From contig CBDCXJ010000051.1 of NCBI GenBank assembly GCA_965223695.1, positions 186,001-250,000 of the forward strand: a stretch of 64,000 bases of DNA, written 5' to 3'. Each line of letters starts with the position of its first letter. Position 1 is the stretch's first letter. The notes beneath the pieces were generated by a model. That model searched no databases. It saw only the letters and a list, made by a program, of their open reading frames with translations, and was not told where the DNA came from. Position numbers and translations under genes: made by a program. This document shows, piece after piece, positions 9,383 through 18,352 of this stretch. The DNA comes from JAUVPB01 sp965223695 (GTDB lineage Bacteria; Actinomycetota; Thermoleophilia; Gaiellales; Gaiellaceae).

Positions 9383-11173
9383 ATGGCAAAGACAGACGAC
9401 ACCGCGACCGGCCTCCGGCTCGACCCGATCACCTTCGAGGTGCTCCGACACGCGTTCGTGACGATGGTCGACGAGATGGGGATGAAGCTCTTCCGCGCAT
9501 CGTTCTCGCCCCCGGTCAATCAGGGGCGCGACTACTCGATCGCGATCTTCCATCCCGACGGCCAGCTCGTGACGGCCGGTCGCTGGGACATGCCGATCCA
9601 TTACGGCACCTTCCAGTTCACGATCGACGAGATCATCCGCGTGCTCGGCCGCGAGAACATCTTCGAGGACGACATCATCCTCTTCAACGATCCCTACGCG
9701 GGCGGGACGCACAACCAGGACGTCCGCACGGTCAAGCCGATCTTCAGAGACGGCGAGCTGATGGCCTGGCTGATCACGATGGGACACTGGGCCGACGTCG
9801 GCGGGCCCGTCCCTGGCACCTTCAACCCAGAGGCCGAGGACGCCTACGCCGAGGGCATCCGCATCCCGCCGGTCAAGATCTACGAGCGCGGCCGCCGCAT
9901 CGACCAGGTGATCGAGCTCGTGATGGCGAACATCCGTGTGCCCGACGAGCGCCGCGGCGACCTGCACGCGCAGATCCAGACCCTCTTCTCGGGGGAAGAA
10001 CGGTTGCTCGAGCTCGCCGACAAGTACGGGGTCGAGACGCTGCACGCCGCCTTCGAGGACTCGTGGGACTCGAGCGAGCGGATGCTGCTCGCGCAGACCA
10101 GGGAGCTTCCCGACGGCACCTACTCCTGGGAAGACACGATCGACCAGGACACCGTGCACCCGGACAAGCCGTCGGTCACCGTGCGACTCGACCTGACGAT
10201 CGAGGACGGGCGCTTCCTGTTCGACTTCACCCGCTCCGACCCGGCGCCGAGAGGCCCCGTCGGGAGTGCGCTGCCGACCACGTGGTCGGGTGTCTTGCTG
10301 ACGCTGCTCAACCTGTTCCCCGGTGTCCCGATGAGCGCGGGCGTGCGCCGGCTGGTCGATGTAAAGACCACCCCCGGCACGGTCACGCACGTCGAGCACC
10401 CGACACCTGTCTCGGGCATGGCTGCGGGCTCGCTCGAGAAGATCATCGGTTGCACCATCGGCGCTGTCGGCCTGGCCGACCCCAGTCGGCGCACCGCGTG
10501 CATGTTCAACCTGATCAACCTGACGATGGGCGGCTACGACGAGCGCCTCGAGCGCCCCTACGTCATGTACCTCTGGACGGTCGGCGGCTTTGGCGGAAGC
10601 CCGCGCGGCGAGGTCCCCCAGCCAGCGACGATGATCTACGGGCCAGGCGTGCGTCAGCAGCCGGTTGAGATCCTCGAGCGCTTCTATCCCGTCATCTGCG
10701 AGAAGACAGGCCTCTGGGAAGGAAGCGCTGGCGCCGGCAAGGTGCAGGGCGGCTGGGGCTCGGAAGGCCGCTACCGGCTCACGCACGGAAGCGCCCGGCT
10801 CGGGATCATGGCCGACCGCAAGGACTTCCCGATCTGGGGCGTTGACGGGGGTGAGGCGGGCGCGCCGCAGGATCTGGTCATCGAGGAGGACGGCTCCGAT
10901 GAGCGCGTCGTGGGCATGTACGGGGCCGGCGTCCCGTTGCGCGAGCGCGAGAGCTTCGTCATCTACACGGGCGGAGGCGGCGGGTACGGCAATCCGCTCG
11001 AGCGCGACCCCGCGCTCGTCCTCGACGACGTCGAGGAGGAGCTTCTCAGCGTCGAGCAGGCGAAGGAGCGCTACGGCGTGGTGATCAACGCGATCGACCC
11101 GTACCTCTTCAAGTACGAGCTCGACGAGGCGGCGACTGCCGAAGAGAGGCGACGCCGAGCCACCGACGCGTGA
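9383..11173 (+). CDS. hyuB: HyuB2: hydantoinase B / oxoprolinase family subunit
   Basis: A 596-residue HyuB. It begins MAKTDDTATGLRLDPITFEV, followed by the family opening LRHAFVTMVDEMG, then FNDPYAGGTHNQDVRTVKP near residue 110. Towards the end come the expected DRKDFPIWGVDGGEAG and the glycine-rich GGGGGYGNPLERDP near 533, with a final domain ending in a charged tail. It starts on the base after the hyuA2 stop codon. The pair appears self-contained; the next gene downstream is convergent and damaged. Function: catalytic or carboxy-transferring partner of HyuA2 in ring-amide hydrolysis, or in a related ATP-dependent carboxylation. Confidence 0.93.
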   Translation: MAKTDDTATGLRLDPITFEVLRHAFVTMVDEMGMKLFRASFSPPVNQGRDYSIAIFHPDGQLVTAGRWDMPIHYGTFQFTIDEIIRVLGRENIFEDDIILFNDPYAGGTHNQDVRTVKPIFRDGELMAWLITMGHWADVGGPVPGTFNPEAEDAYAEGIRIPPVKIYERGRRIDQVIELVMANIRVPDERRGDLHAQIQTLFSGEERLLELADKYGVETLHAAFEDSWDSSERMLLAQTRELPDGTYSWEDTIDQDTVHPDKPSVTVRLDLTIEDGRFLFDFTRSDPAPRGPVGSALPTTWSGVLLTLLNLFPGVPMSAGVRRLVDVKTTPGTVTHVEHPTPVSGMAAGSLEKIIGCTIGAVGLADPSRRTACMFNLINLTMGGYDERLERPYVMYLWTVGGFGGSPRGEVPQPATMIYGPGVRQQPVEILERFYPVICEKTGLWEGSAGAGKVQGGWGSEGRYRLTHGSARLGIMADRKDFPIWGVDGGEAGAPQDLVIEEDGSDERVVGMYGAGVPLRERESFVIYTGGGGGYGNPLERDPALVLDDVEEELLSVEQAKERYGVVINAIDPYLFKYELDEAATAEERRRRATDA

Positions 11174-11214
11174 TCGGGGCCGTGGCGCCTTGAGCAGTCT
11201 CCCCGGCCCGCTCG

Positions 11215-12211
11215 TCAGCGTCGACTAGCGGCGTCCTCCCGGAGGTGCGGAAGCACCTCTGACGACAGCAAGTCGATCGAGCGCATGGTCACCTCGTGCG
11301 GACAGCCGGGCCAGGCGAGCCTCAGCGAGACGTCGGTCGCGCCGAGCCGATCGCGCAGGCTCTCGAGCTCGCTGAGGACGGTCTGCGGGCTTCCAACGAT
11401 GAACCGCTCGGCAGCAAGAGCATCCCAGCCACCGCCGAGCGAGTCGTCCTGTCCCCAGCCGGCGTAGACGCGGTACTTCTCCTCGAGGAAGGGGCGCGCC
11501 GCCTCGATCGCCTCCTCGTCGGTCGGTGCCACGCAGGCCTCTCGCATGACAGGAACCCGCTCGGAGCGAGTTTCCGCCTCGCGCCTCGGTGTCGACGTCG
11601 AGGCCCTCGGCGAGCTCGGACAGCGTCGACATCGGCGGCATGTACCACGCATCTGAGAGCGGAGCCTGGCGCCTGATCCCCGTGTTGGTGACCGCGGCCG
11701 CCCAGATCGGTGGGCGGGGGCGCTGGAGCGGCAGCAGCGTCAGCTCGGCGCCATCAAGCGCATACCCGGCTCCTGCGGCCGTAACGCGCTCTCCGGCAAG
11801 CAAGCGCGAGAGGACGTCGGCCTTCTCGGCGTACGCGGTCGCGCGCCGTGAGGGAGCCGCGAGCGCCGCATCCTCGACCGCGCGGTACCCGTACCCGATC
11901 CCGACCACCGAGCGCCCACCCGAGATCACATCGAGCGTCGCGGCCTGCTCGGCGACATCGACGGGGTTGAGCAGCGGCAACAGGAAGATGCCGACGCCTA
12001 GCTCCATTCCATCCGCAGCGGCCGCGAGCCGGGAGAGCAGCGGCACCGGCTGAAACATCCAGAACGGCTCAGGCAAGAAATGTTGCCCGGCGAACACTGA
12101 GGCAAACCCACCGGCCGCGGCCGCCCGGGTCTGCTCGAGATGCTCGGCGAGCGCCTGCCCGGGCTCCACCTCCGGCGGGTGCTGCGCGTGTACGAAGAGG
12201 CCTACACGCAT
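11215..12211 (-). pseudogene. Luciferase-like (LLM) flavin-dependent oxidoreductase, split by a frameshift
   Basis: The 5' part (ATG 12211, MRVGLFVHAQHPPEV) reads as a normal bacterial-luciferase-like F420/FMN oxidoreductase through GVGIFLLPLLNPVDVAEQAA, SGGRSVVGIGYGYR and DAWYMPPMSTLSELAEGLDV. Near 11585-11600 the frame shifts by one base (an extra base or two missing). The adjacent frame then continues the same protein with VPVMREACVAPTDEEAIE, EKYRVYAGWGQDD and a natural end HLREDAASRR at 11215. Both halves are good family sequence, so the break is either a recent mutation or an assembly or basecalling error. It lies 14 nt after the RidA-like gene in the same minus-strand operon and converges on hyuB2. 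Confidence 0.85.
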
Positions 12212-12225
12212 GAGGCGCCTCGTGC

Positions 12226-12636
12226 CTAGTCGCGGGCGTCGTCTACGACCGCAATGGCCTGGATCTCGATCATGAGCTCTGGCAGCGCGAGCGCGTTCAC
12301 CTCAACGATCGTGTCCGCTGGATACGGCGGCACGAAGTACTTCTCCCTCAGCTCCATGACCTTCGGGAAGTAGCTCATGTCGGTCACGTAGATGTTCACG
12401 TTGATCACGTTCTCGAAGCTCGAGCCGGCCACGCCGAGCACGAACTCGAGGTTGTCGAAGACCTGCTCGGCCTGCGCGTCGAAGTCGCCCGCGCCTACAA
12501 CGTTTCCCTGGCGGTCGATCGACGCTTGCCCGCTCAAGATGATGACGTCGCCCACCCGGTAGCCGAGGGCAATCTTGAACGCCTCGTACCAGTCGGGGTC
12601 GGTCGTGATTCGTTCGACGCGAAGCTTGCCGGACAT
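12226..12636 (-). CDS. RidA-family (YjgF/YER057c/UK114) protein lacking the deaminase arginine
   Basis: A 136-residue single-domain Rid protein. The ATG at 12636 has GAGGAGG 7 nt upstream and is chosen over a longer in-frame start. Visible: GYRVGDVIILSGQASIDRQG near residue 27, QVFDNLEFVLGVAGSSFENV, and the C-terminal YPADTIVEVNALALPELMIE. In true RidA imine deaminases the P-A-R segment supplies an arginine (Arg105 in the E. coli protein). Here the residue is Asp, so classical 2-aminoacrylate deaminase activity is unlikely. Non-RidA Rid subfamilies often sit in catabolic operons, as here, beside a flavin oxidoreductase and divergent from the ABC transporter operon. Confidence 0.92.
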   Translation of the reverse strand: MSGKLRVERITTDPDWYEAFKIALGYRVGDVIILSGQASIDRQGNVVGAGDFDAQAEQVFDNLEFVLGVAGSSFENVINVNIYVTDMSYFPKVMELREKYFVPPYPADTIVEVNALALPELMIEIQAIAVVDDARD

Positions 12637-12703
12637 ATCGTCTCCTCCTCGTGTGCAGGCGGCGCTCGTTCCTCGCGTGAGCTTGCTCGACCCTGCGGGT
12701 TGC

Positions 12704-12711
12704 TGTATACA
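12704..12711. promoter_or_regulatory. Candidate operator TGTATACA in divergent spacer
   Basis: TGTATACA is a perfect 8-bp palindrome in the 224-bp spacer between the RidA-like gene and the transporter operon. It shares a G(T/C)ATAC core with sites at 5222, 35249 and 57464. It could be bound by the FCD-type GntR regulator encoded at 35317. It would be placed to control both divergent operons. Confidence 0.35.
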
Positions 12712-12792
12712 TACCACCCCTCAGGAGCGGGTCTGAGCCGCCTCGCGACGAGCGGCTGCCGATCGTCAGGCGGAGGAGGAGAACCACGTCGT

Positions 12793-12837
12793 ATGAGGAC
12801 TTCGGAGCGAGCGAGTGCGTGCTGCCGGCCGGGTTAG
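12793..12837 (+). CDS. Possible 14-residue leader peptide upstream of the permease operon
   Basis: ATG 12793 opens a 14-codon frame (MRTSERASACCRPG) ending in TAG. The strong GGAGGAGGA at 12772-12780 lies 12 nt before it, while the permease ATG at 12861 has no comparable ribosome site nearby. The two adjacent Cys codons and the stop overlap the left arm of the hairpin at 12826. This arrangement resembles transcription attenuation leaders. The evidence is positional only, and the frame could be fortuitous. Confidence 0.25.
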   Translation: MRTSERASACCRPG

Positions 12838-12845
12838 CCCGGCCG
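12826..12845 (+). other. Hairpin in the leader of the ABC permease operon
   Basis: CGGCCGGG (12826-12833) pairs perfectly with CCCGGCCG (12838-12845) across a TTAG loop, 15 nt before the permease start codon. It overlaps the end of a possible leader peptide and could act as an attenuator or translation block. Confidence 0.45.
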
Positions 12846-12860
12846 TGAGCTGACGAGCGC

Positions 12861-13871
12861 ATGAGAACCTTCATCCTCAAGCGGCTGTCCTTCATCATCC
12901 CCCAGCTGTTCATCGTCGCGACGGTCGTCTTCATCCTCGTTCGGATCCTGCCGATCGACCCTGTCTCAAAGGTCGTCGGCCTCGTCGGAGCAACGCCTGA
13001 GGCCGTCGCGCAGGCCGAGCGTGAGCTGGGTCTCGACTCCTCCGTCCAGCATCAGCTTGGCCGCTTTCTCAAGGGCATCATCAAGGGCGACTTCGGCGAG
13101 TCGTGGAACACCGGCGATCCGGTGCGTGACGAGATCGTCAAGCGCTTTCCCGTCACGATCCAGCTGATCGTGCTCGCGTTCACTCTCTCGCTCGCTATTG
13201 CGATACCGGTCGGGAGGTGGGCGGCCTCGCGGCCGGGAGGCAGAACCGACAAGACGGTGCTCGGCTACTCGCTGTTTGCGGGAGCACAGCCCGAGTTCTG
13301 GTGGGGTCTGCTCTTCGTCTTCGTCTTCTTCTTCAAGCTCGGCTGGTTCCCGGCACCGACGGGGCTCACGACCGCGGGCCTCGACTTACCCGAGAACACG
13401 ACGAAGTTCATCTTGCTCGACTCGCTGATCCACTGGAACATCGATGCGTTCGTCGATGTCCTGAAGCACTACGCCTTGCCGGTGATCACGCTGACCTTCA
13501 TCCTGACGGGCCCGCTGATCAAGATGACCCGGCAGGGCGTCGTCAACACCAAGGACTCCGACTACATGCTCTACGCGCTCGCCGCTGGGTTGCCGGCGAA
13601 GCAGATCAAGCGCTACCTCCTGCGCAACTCGCTCGCTCCCCTCATCACGCTCGCCGGCATCCTCTTCGCGTTCATGCTCGGCGGTGCCGTGCTGATCGAG
13701 TTCGTGTTCACCATTGACGGTCTCGGTCTCTACGCCCTGCGCCGAATGCTCGAGATCGACTTCCCGGCAGTGCAAGGAGCCGTCGTGATAATGACGGCCT
13801 TTTCGCTGCTCGTGTACCTGCTCATGGACATCCTCTACGCGGCCATGGACCCGCGCATCCGACTCCGCTAG
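12861..13871 (+). CDS. ABC transporter permease, DppB/OppB type
   Basis: A 336-residue inner-membrane permease. It begins MRTFILKRLSFIIPQLFIV, the standard first membrane segment of this family. A periplasmic loop with GDFGESWNTGDPV near residue 78 follows, then LIVLAFTLSLAIAIPVG, and the cytoplasmic EAA-type loop YALAAGLPAKQIKRYLLRN near 240, which docks the ATPase. The end reads MDILYAAMDPRIRLR. It forms the transmembrane channel with the permease at 13882 and the two ATPases behind it, serving the family-5 binding proteins at 5320 and 23658. First gene of the long plus-strand operon; possible leader control is described separately. Confidence 0.95.
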   Translation: MRTFILKRLSFIIPQLFIVATVVFILVRILPIDPVSKVVGLVGATPEAVAQAERELGLDSSVQHQLGRFLKGIIKGDFGESWNTGDPVRDEIVKRFPVTIQLIVLAFTLSLAIAIPVGRWAASRPGGRTDKTVLGYSLFAGAQPEFWWGLLFVFVFFFKLGWFPAPTGLTTAGLDLPENTTKFILLDSLIHWNIDAFVDVLKHYALPVITLTFILTGPLIKMTRQGVVNTKDSDYMLYALAAGLPAKQIKRYLLRNSLAPLITLAGILFAFMLGGAVLIEFVFTIDGLGLYALRRMLEIDFPAVQGAVVIMTAFSLLVYLLMDILYAAMDPRIRLR

Positions 13872-13881
13872 CCACTGACCA

Positions 13882-14790
13882 ATGGCACAGCTAGAAGCCG
13901 AATACGAGATGGAGCATCAGGACTCGCCGCGCGACGAGGGTCTGGTCGCAGAGGCCTCGCGGTGGGCGCACTTCAAGCAGCTCGTACGCGAGAGTTTCAT
14001 GCTCAAGCTCGGCCTGGTTATCGTGGCGATCGCACTGTTCCTGACCGCGTTCGGGCCGATGATCGCGCCCAAACCGCTCGAAACGACCTCGGCCGACGTC
14101 TTCGAGTCTCCCAACGGTGAGTACTGGTTCGGTACGGACGGCAGCGGCTTCGACGTCTTCTCGCGCGTGCTCGCGGCACCCCGGATCGACGTGGCGATTG
14201 CACTCGCCGCGACCGCCATATCGCTCGTGCTCGGGTCGCTGATCGGGCTGCTCGTCAGCTTCTTCCGAGGCTTCTTCGCCGAGCTGACCATGCGCACGGT
14301 CGACATCGTGCAAGCGTTCCCCCTGTTCGTGCTCGCGATCATCTTCGTCGTCGGCCGGGGGCGCAGCACGTTCAACATCATCGTCGTCATCGCCATGCTC
14401 AACATTCCGATCTACTTACGCCTGATACGAGCCGAGGTGCTCTCGATTCGAGAGCGCGTGTTCGTCGAGTCGGCACGCGCGGGCGGCGACTCGGGCCTCT
14501 CGGTCGCGATCCGCCACGTGATGCCCAACGCGATGTCGCCCGGCTTCGCGCAGGCCTCGATCACGATGGGCTACTCGATCATCGTCGCCGCCGGTCTCTC
14601 GTTCATCGGCGCCGGAGTGCAGCCGCCCACGCCCGAGTGGGGCTCGATGATCGCGGCCGGCGCCAACGGCATCCAGATCGGGCAGTGGTGGCCGTCGATC
14701 TTCCCCGGAGTCGCGATGGCGCTGACGGTGTTCGGCTTCGCCGTTGTCGGTGAGGCGGCGCAAGCCGTGCTCCTGAGGAGGACCACGTAA
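13882..14790 (+). CDS. ABC transporter permease, DppC/OppC type
   Basis: A 302-residue permease with the OppC-type N-terminal cytoplasmic region and first membrane span (LKLGLVIVAIALFLTAFGPM). The family segment FGTDGSGFDVFSRVLAAPRI lies near residue 81. An EAA-like loop SARAGGDSGLSVAIRHVMPN occurs near 197 and PEWGSMIAAGA near 249. The second membrane half of the importer; it starts 10 nt after the first permease and its stop overlaps the next start (TAATG). Confidence 0.95.
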   Translation: MAQLEAEYEMEHQDSPRDEGLVAEASRWAHFKQLVRESFMLKLGLVIVAIALFLTAFGPMIAPKPLETTSADVFESPNGEYWFGTDGSGFDVFSRVLAAPRIDVAIALAATAISLVLGSLIGLLVSFFRGFFAELTMRTVDIVQAFPLFVLAIIFVVGRGRSTFNIIVVIAMLNIPIYLRLIRAEVLSIRERVFVESARAGGDSGLSVAIRHVMPNAMSPGFAQASITMGYSIIVAAGLSFIGAGVQPPTPEWGSMIAAGANGIQIGQWWPSIFPGVAMALTVFGFAVVGEAAQAVLLRRTT

Positions 14791-15839
14791 TGCCGCTGCT
14801 CGAGGTCGACAACCTGAGCGTCGAGTACGTCAGCGTCGAGGTACGCAACCAGGCGCTCAACGACTTCTCGTTCTCGTGCGACGCGGGCGAGGTCGTGGGA
14901 ATCGTGGGCGAGAGCGGGAGCGGCAAGTCGACGGCCATCCTGGCCATGCTCGGGCTGACGCGCGCCGGTGCATCGATCACGGCGGGCAGCGTCAAGCTCG
15001 ACGGACGCGACCTGCTCGGTCTCAACGACGAGGAGTGGCGGACAGTCAGGGGCGCGCAGATCGGTCTGATCACGCAGAACCCGCGTGGGGCCCTCAATCC
15101 CGTCCTTCGAGTGGGCACGCAGATCGCGTCGGTGTTCCAGGCGCACAACCCCGATGCAACCGACGATCAGGCCAGGGAGCGAGCGCAGGAGCTGCTCGAG
15201 CTGGTCGGCATCAACGACCCGGAGCGGCGGCTCGAGGCGTTCCCGCACGAGTTGTCGGGCGGCATGGCGCAGCGCGTCCTGATCGCGATGTCGCTCTCGT
15301 GTACTCCCAAGCTACTGCTCGCCGACGAGCCGACCAGCGGTCTCGATGTCACGGTCCAGGCGCAGGTTCTCGACGACCTTCGCGACGCCGTGCAGGGTGT
15401 GGGTTCGGCGATGGTGCTCGTCACGCAGGACCTCGGCATCGTCGCCAACTACTGCGACCGCATCTATCAGATGCACGCCGGCGAATCGGTCGAGCAGGCG
15501 CCGACGACCGAGTTCTTCAAGCGCCCGGCGCATCCGGCATCTGCCGCGCTGCTGATGGCCCAGCGTGGGGAGGAGGCCGACGAGTTCAAGCTGCACGGAT
15601 TCCCTGTCGACGGCCGCCGGCTTCCCCCGGGCTGCTGGCTCCACCCGCGTTGCGCGTTCGCCGAAGAGGCGGCCGGATGCATGACCAACCATCCCGAGCT
15701 GATTCAGGTTGGTCCCGCCCACGTCAGCCGCTGCTTCCGGCACGAGCGGGTGCAGCACGTGATGGAGCGTCTGCTGCGTGGCGAGGCCGTCGAAGCCGAG
15801 TCAGCGACGCAGCAGGTTGGGGAGAGCGGCGATGAGTGA
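14790..15839 (+). CDS. ABC transporter ATPase, DppD/OppD type
   Basis: A 349-residue ATPase. Walker A GESGSGKST at residues 40-48, Q-loop ITQNP, signature LSGGMAQRV, Walker B LLLADEPTSGLDV and H-loop after VTQDLGIVANY (VTQD replaces the usual VTHD). The C-terminal oligopeptide/dipeptide extension carries GCWLHPRCAFAEEAAGC. It energises the importer encoded by the two preceding genes. The start overlaps the previous stop by one base. The His-to-Gln change in the switch region is visible in the frame and may lower activity at this site. Confidence 0.95.
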   Translation: MPLLEVDNLSVEYVSVEVRNQALNDFSFSCDAGEVVGIVGESGSGKSTAILAMLGLTRAGASITAGSVKLDGRDLLGLNDEEWRTVRGAQIGLITQNPRGALNPVLRVGTQIASVFQAHNPDATDDQARERAQELLELVGINDPERRLEAFPHELSGGMAQRVLIAMSLSCTPKLLLADEPTSGLDVTVQAQVLDDLRDAVQGVGSAMVLVTQDLGIVANYCDRIYQMHAGESVEQAPTTEFFKRPAHPASAALLMAQRGEEADEFKLHGFPVDGRRLPPGCWLHPRCAFAEEAAGCMTNHPELIQVGPAHVSRCFRHERVQHVMERLLRGEAVEAESATQQVGESGDE

Positions 15840-16932
15840 CGTGGCCACCGCAACGACGCCGCTGCTCGAGATCGACGATCTCGTCAAGCAGTTCTCTATC
15901 CCGGGGTCCAAGCAGGTCGTGCACGCGTGCTCGAACGTGACGCTCACGATCAACCGTGGCGAGACGATGGGCGTCATCGGTGAGTCGGGAAGCGGCAAGA
16001 CGACGCTCGGACGCTGCGTCCTGCGCTTGCTCGAGCCAACGGCCGGGCGGATTCGCTTCGAGGGCCGCGACCTCACCGAGCTCGGGCGCAAGGAGCTGCG
16101 CCGCTTGCGCACCGACATGCAGATCGTCTTCCAGGAGCCGTTCGACTCGCTCAACCCGCAGATGACGATCGGCAGACAGATCGGCGAGCCGCTCCGCATC
16201 CACACAGATCTCAGCCGCGGTGATCGCAAGAAGCGCGTGCAAGAGCTGCTCGAGCTCGTCGGCCTGCCGCCGACGACCTACGACGGCCTTCCCAAACAGC
16301 TCTCGCCCGGCGCGCTCCAGCGGGCCTCGATCGCGCGAGCGATGTCGACGAACCCGAAGCTCGTCGTGCTCGACGAGCCGACGTCCGCGCTCGCCCCCGA
16401 GGCCGAGGCCGAGGTCATCTCTCTGCTGCAGCAGATCCAGGACGACACCGGTATCGCCTACATCTTCATCTCGCATGACCTCTCGCTCGTTGGCGAGATC
16501 TGCGACAACGTCGCGATCATGTATCTGAGCCAGGTCGTCGAGACCGGCACGCGCGATCAGGTCTTCGGCAACCCGAAGCACCCGTACAGCCGCGCGCTGC
16601 TGGCGTCGGTCCTGCAGCCCGATCCCGAGACCCGCCGCGACGAGTCAGCGCGCGCCGAGCGCCTCGAGGGCGAGATCCCGAGCCCGATCGACCTGCCGCG
16701 GGGCTGCTACCTGGCGTCGCGCTGCCACTTCGTCCGTGACCGCTGTGAGGAAGAGCCACAGCAGCTGCTCGAGACCGACGACCGGGGTCACCTCGCCCGC
16801 TGCTGGCGCGTCGTCGAGCACGATCTCACCGAGGACGAGGTCGAGCGGCTGCGCGGCGAGCGGCAAGCGCGGGTCGCCAGCGGCGTCCCGAGCGCGGCCG
16901 AACACGAGGCGACGGCCGAGCCGAGCTCGTGA
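15832..16932 (+). CDS. ABC transporter ATPase, DppF/OppF type, with degenerate signature
   Basis: A 366-residue ATPase. ATG 15832 is preceded by GGGGAG and overlaps the end of the first ATPase gene. Walker A GESGSGKTT at residues 50-58, Q-loop VFQEPFDSLNP, Walker B LVVLDEPT and switch SHDLSLVGE are intact. The signature reads LSPGALQRA where LSGGQ-like sequence is expected, and the D-loop is SALA instead of SALD. With the Gln in the partner's switch, the heterodimer probably has one weak ATP site (inference). C-terminal oligopeptide-type extension with GCYLASRCHFVRDRC. The next gene starts in its stop codon (GTGA). Confidence 0.94.
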   Translation: MSDVATATTPLLEIDDLVKQFSIPGSKQVVHACSNVTLTINRGETMGVIGESGSGKTTLGRCVLRLLEPTAGRIRFEGRDLTELGRKELRRLRTDMQIVFQEPFDSLNPQMTIGRQIGEPLRIHTDLSRGDRKKRVQELLELVGLPPTTYDGLPKQLSPGALQRASIARAMSTNPKLVVLDEPTSALAPEAEAEVISLLQQIQDDTGIAYIFISHDLSLVGEICDNVAIMYLSQVVETGTRDQVFGNPKHPYSRALLASVLQPDPETRRDESARAERLEGEIPSPIDLPRGCYLASRCHFVRDRCEEEPQQLLETDDRGHLARCWRVVEHDLTEDEVERLRGERQARVASGVPSAAEHEATAEPSS

Positions 16933-18352
16933 GCGGCGGCCCGGCGGAACTGGCTGACACGGCCGGGTCCGCCGCGCCAGACTGGGACGCGGTCGAGCGC
17001 TGGGACCGCGCCTACTACCTCCACGCTGTACAGGCCCAGGCCGAGTTCAGCTACATCCCGATCGAGCGGACCGACGGCAACTACCTCGTGATGCCCGACG
17101 GAACGCGGCTGCTCGACTTCCAGAGCCAGCTCATCTCGGACTCGATGGGGCATCGCCACCCTCGCGTCCACGCCGAGATCGCGCGGGCGATGGAGCGCTA
17201 CGGTCACGTCTTCTTCGGGCTGGCGACCGACTATCGCGCCCGCGCCGCCAAGCTGCTGCTCGAGGACATCCTCGGCGACGAGGAGTGGGCAGGGCGCGTC
17301 CGCATCCTCTCGACGGGCAGTGAGGGCGTCGAGAACGCGTTCGCCATGGCGCACCACTTCACGGGACGCCCGGTCATCCTCACGCAGGCGCACTCCTACC
17401 ACGGCATGCCGATGGGGGCGACGCGCCTGCGCGGCTATCGGGGCCAGCTCAGCCCGGGCGATGATGACGACGCGTCGCGGGACATACCCGGCTTCGTAAG
17501 CGACCGCGGCATCGTCGAGATCCCGGCGCCGGAGTTCTACGACTACGACGGCCCCAGGCCGCTGCCCTCGCTCGAGCAGACGCGGGCGATCATCGAGGAG
17601 ATCGGCGCCGATCAGATAGCCGCCGTGATCAGCGAACAGATGTTCGGCGCCGCCGGCCTGCTCCCGCCCGACGACTACCTCCCCGGACTGCGCGAGCTCT
17701 CGAAGGAGTACGGATTCCTCTGGATCGCCGACGAGGTGATCACCGGCTTCGGCCGGCTCGGCGAGTGGTTCGGCTACCAGTGCCATCCCGGCTCGAGCCC
17801 GACCTGATGGTGATCGGCAAGGGGCTCAACGGCTCCGCGCTGCCATGCGGTGGTGTGATTGCCCGGAGCGACATCGGCGAGTGGCTCGAGCAGGCCCGCT
17901 GGTGGAGCGGCTCGACGCACGATGCTCATCCCCTCGTGTGCGCGTCGATCGTCGGCAACCTCGAGGCGATGCTCGAAGAGGACATCATCACGCGCGTCAA
18001 GGAGCTCGGTGGGTACCTCGAGGACCAGCTGCGCGCGATGAGCGCCGACCACGCCTGCGTCGGGCGCGTGAGCGGCAAGGGCATATACTACGCGGTCGAT
18101 CTCGTCGACAGAGCCGGGCAGCCGATCGTGCCCGAGGACCGCTCGACGCTCTTTGCCGGAGACCTCTCGGAGCATCCCAACAACCTGATCGCGGGCGAGT
18201 GCGCGGCCCGCGGAGTCTTCCTCGGCGGGTTCGTTCCCAACACGATCAAGGTCGCGCCCCCGTTCACCGTGTCCGAGGGCGAGATCGACGAGGGTCTTGC
18301 CGCGTTCGATGCTGCACTGCGCGTGCTCGACTCGCGGATCGCGGATGGCTGA
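16929..18352 (+). pseudogene. Class III PLP aminotransferase, split by a frameshift
   Basis: GTG 16929 opens a class III aminotransferase (omega-transaminase or GSA-aminomutase-like). Visible in frame one: LLDFQSQLISDSMGHRHPRV, VRILSTGSEGVENAFAMAHH, HSYHGMPMGATRL and WIADEVITGFGRLGEWFGYQ. At about 17789-17792 a base appears to be missing after CCCGG, and this frame stops at 17807. The second frame resumes exactly where expected with LEPDLMVIGKGLNGSALPCG, carrying the PLP lysine, and ends at 18352. The join would be natural if CCCGGGCTCGAG had lost one G. Either a recent null mutation or a homopolymer error. It sits between the transporter and a phosphotriesterase-like gene, overlapping both by a few bases. 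Confidence 0.87.

Noticed and set aside
11174..11214. Terminator between hyuB2 and the convergent luciferase-like gene
   Set aside because: Only a short GGGCCG/CGGCCC pairing with a long loop is visible; too weak to call.
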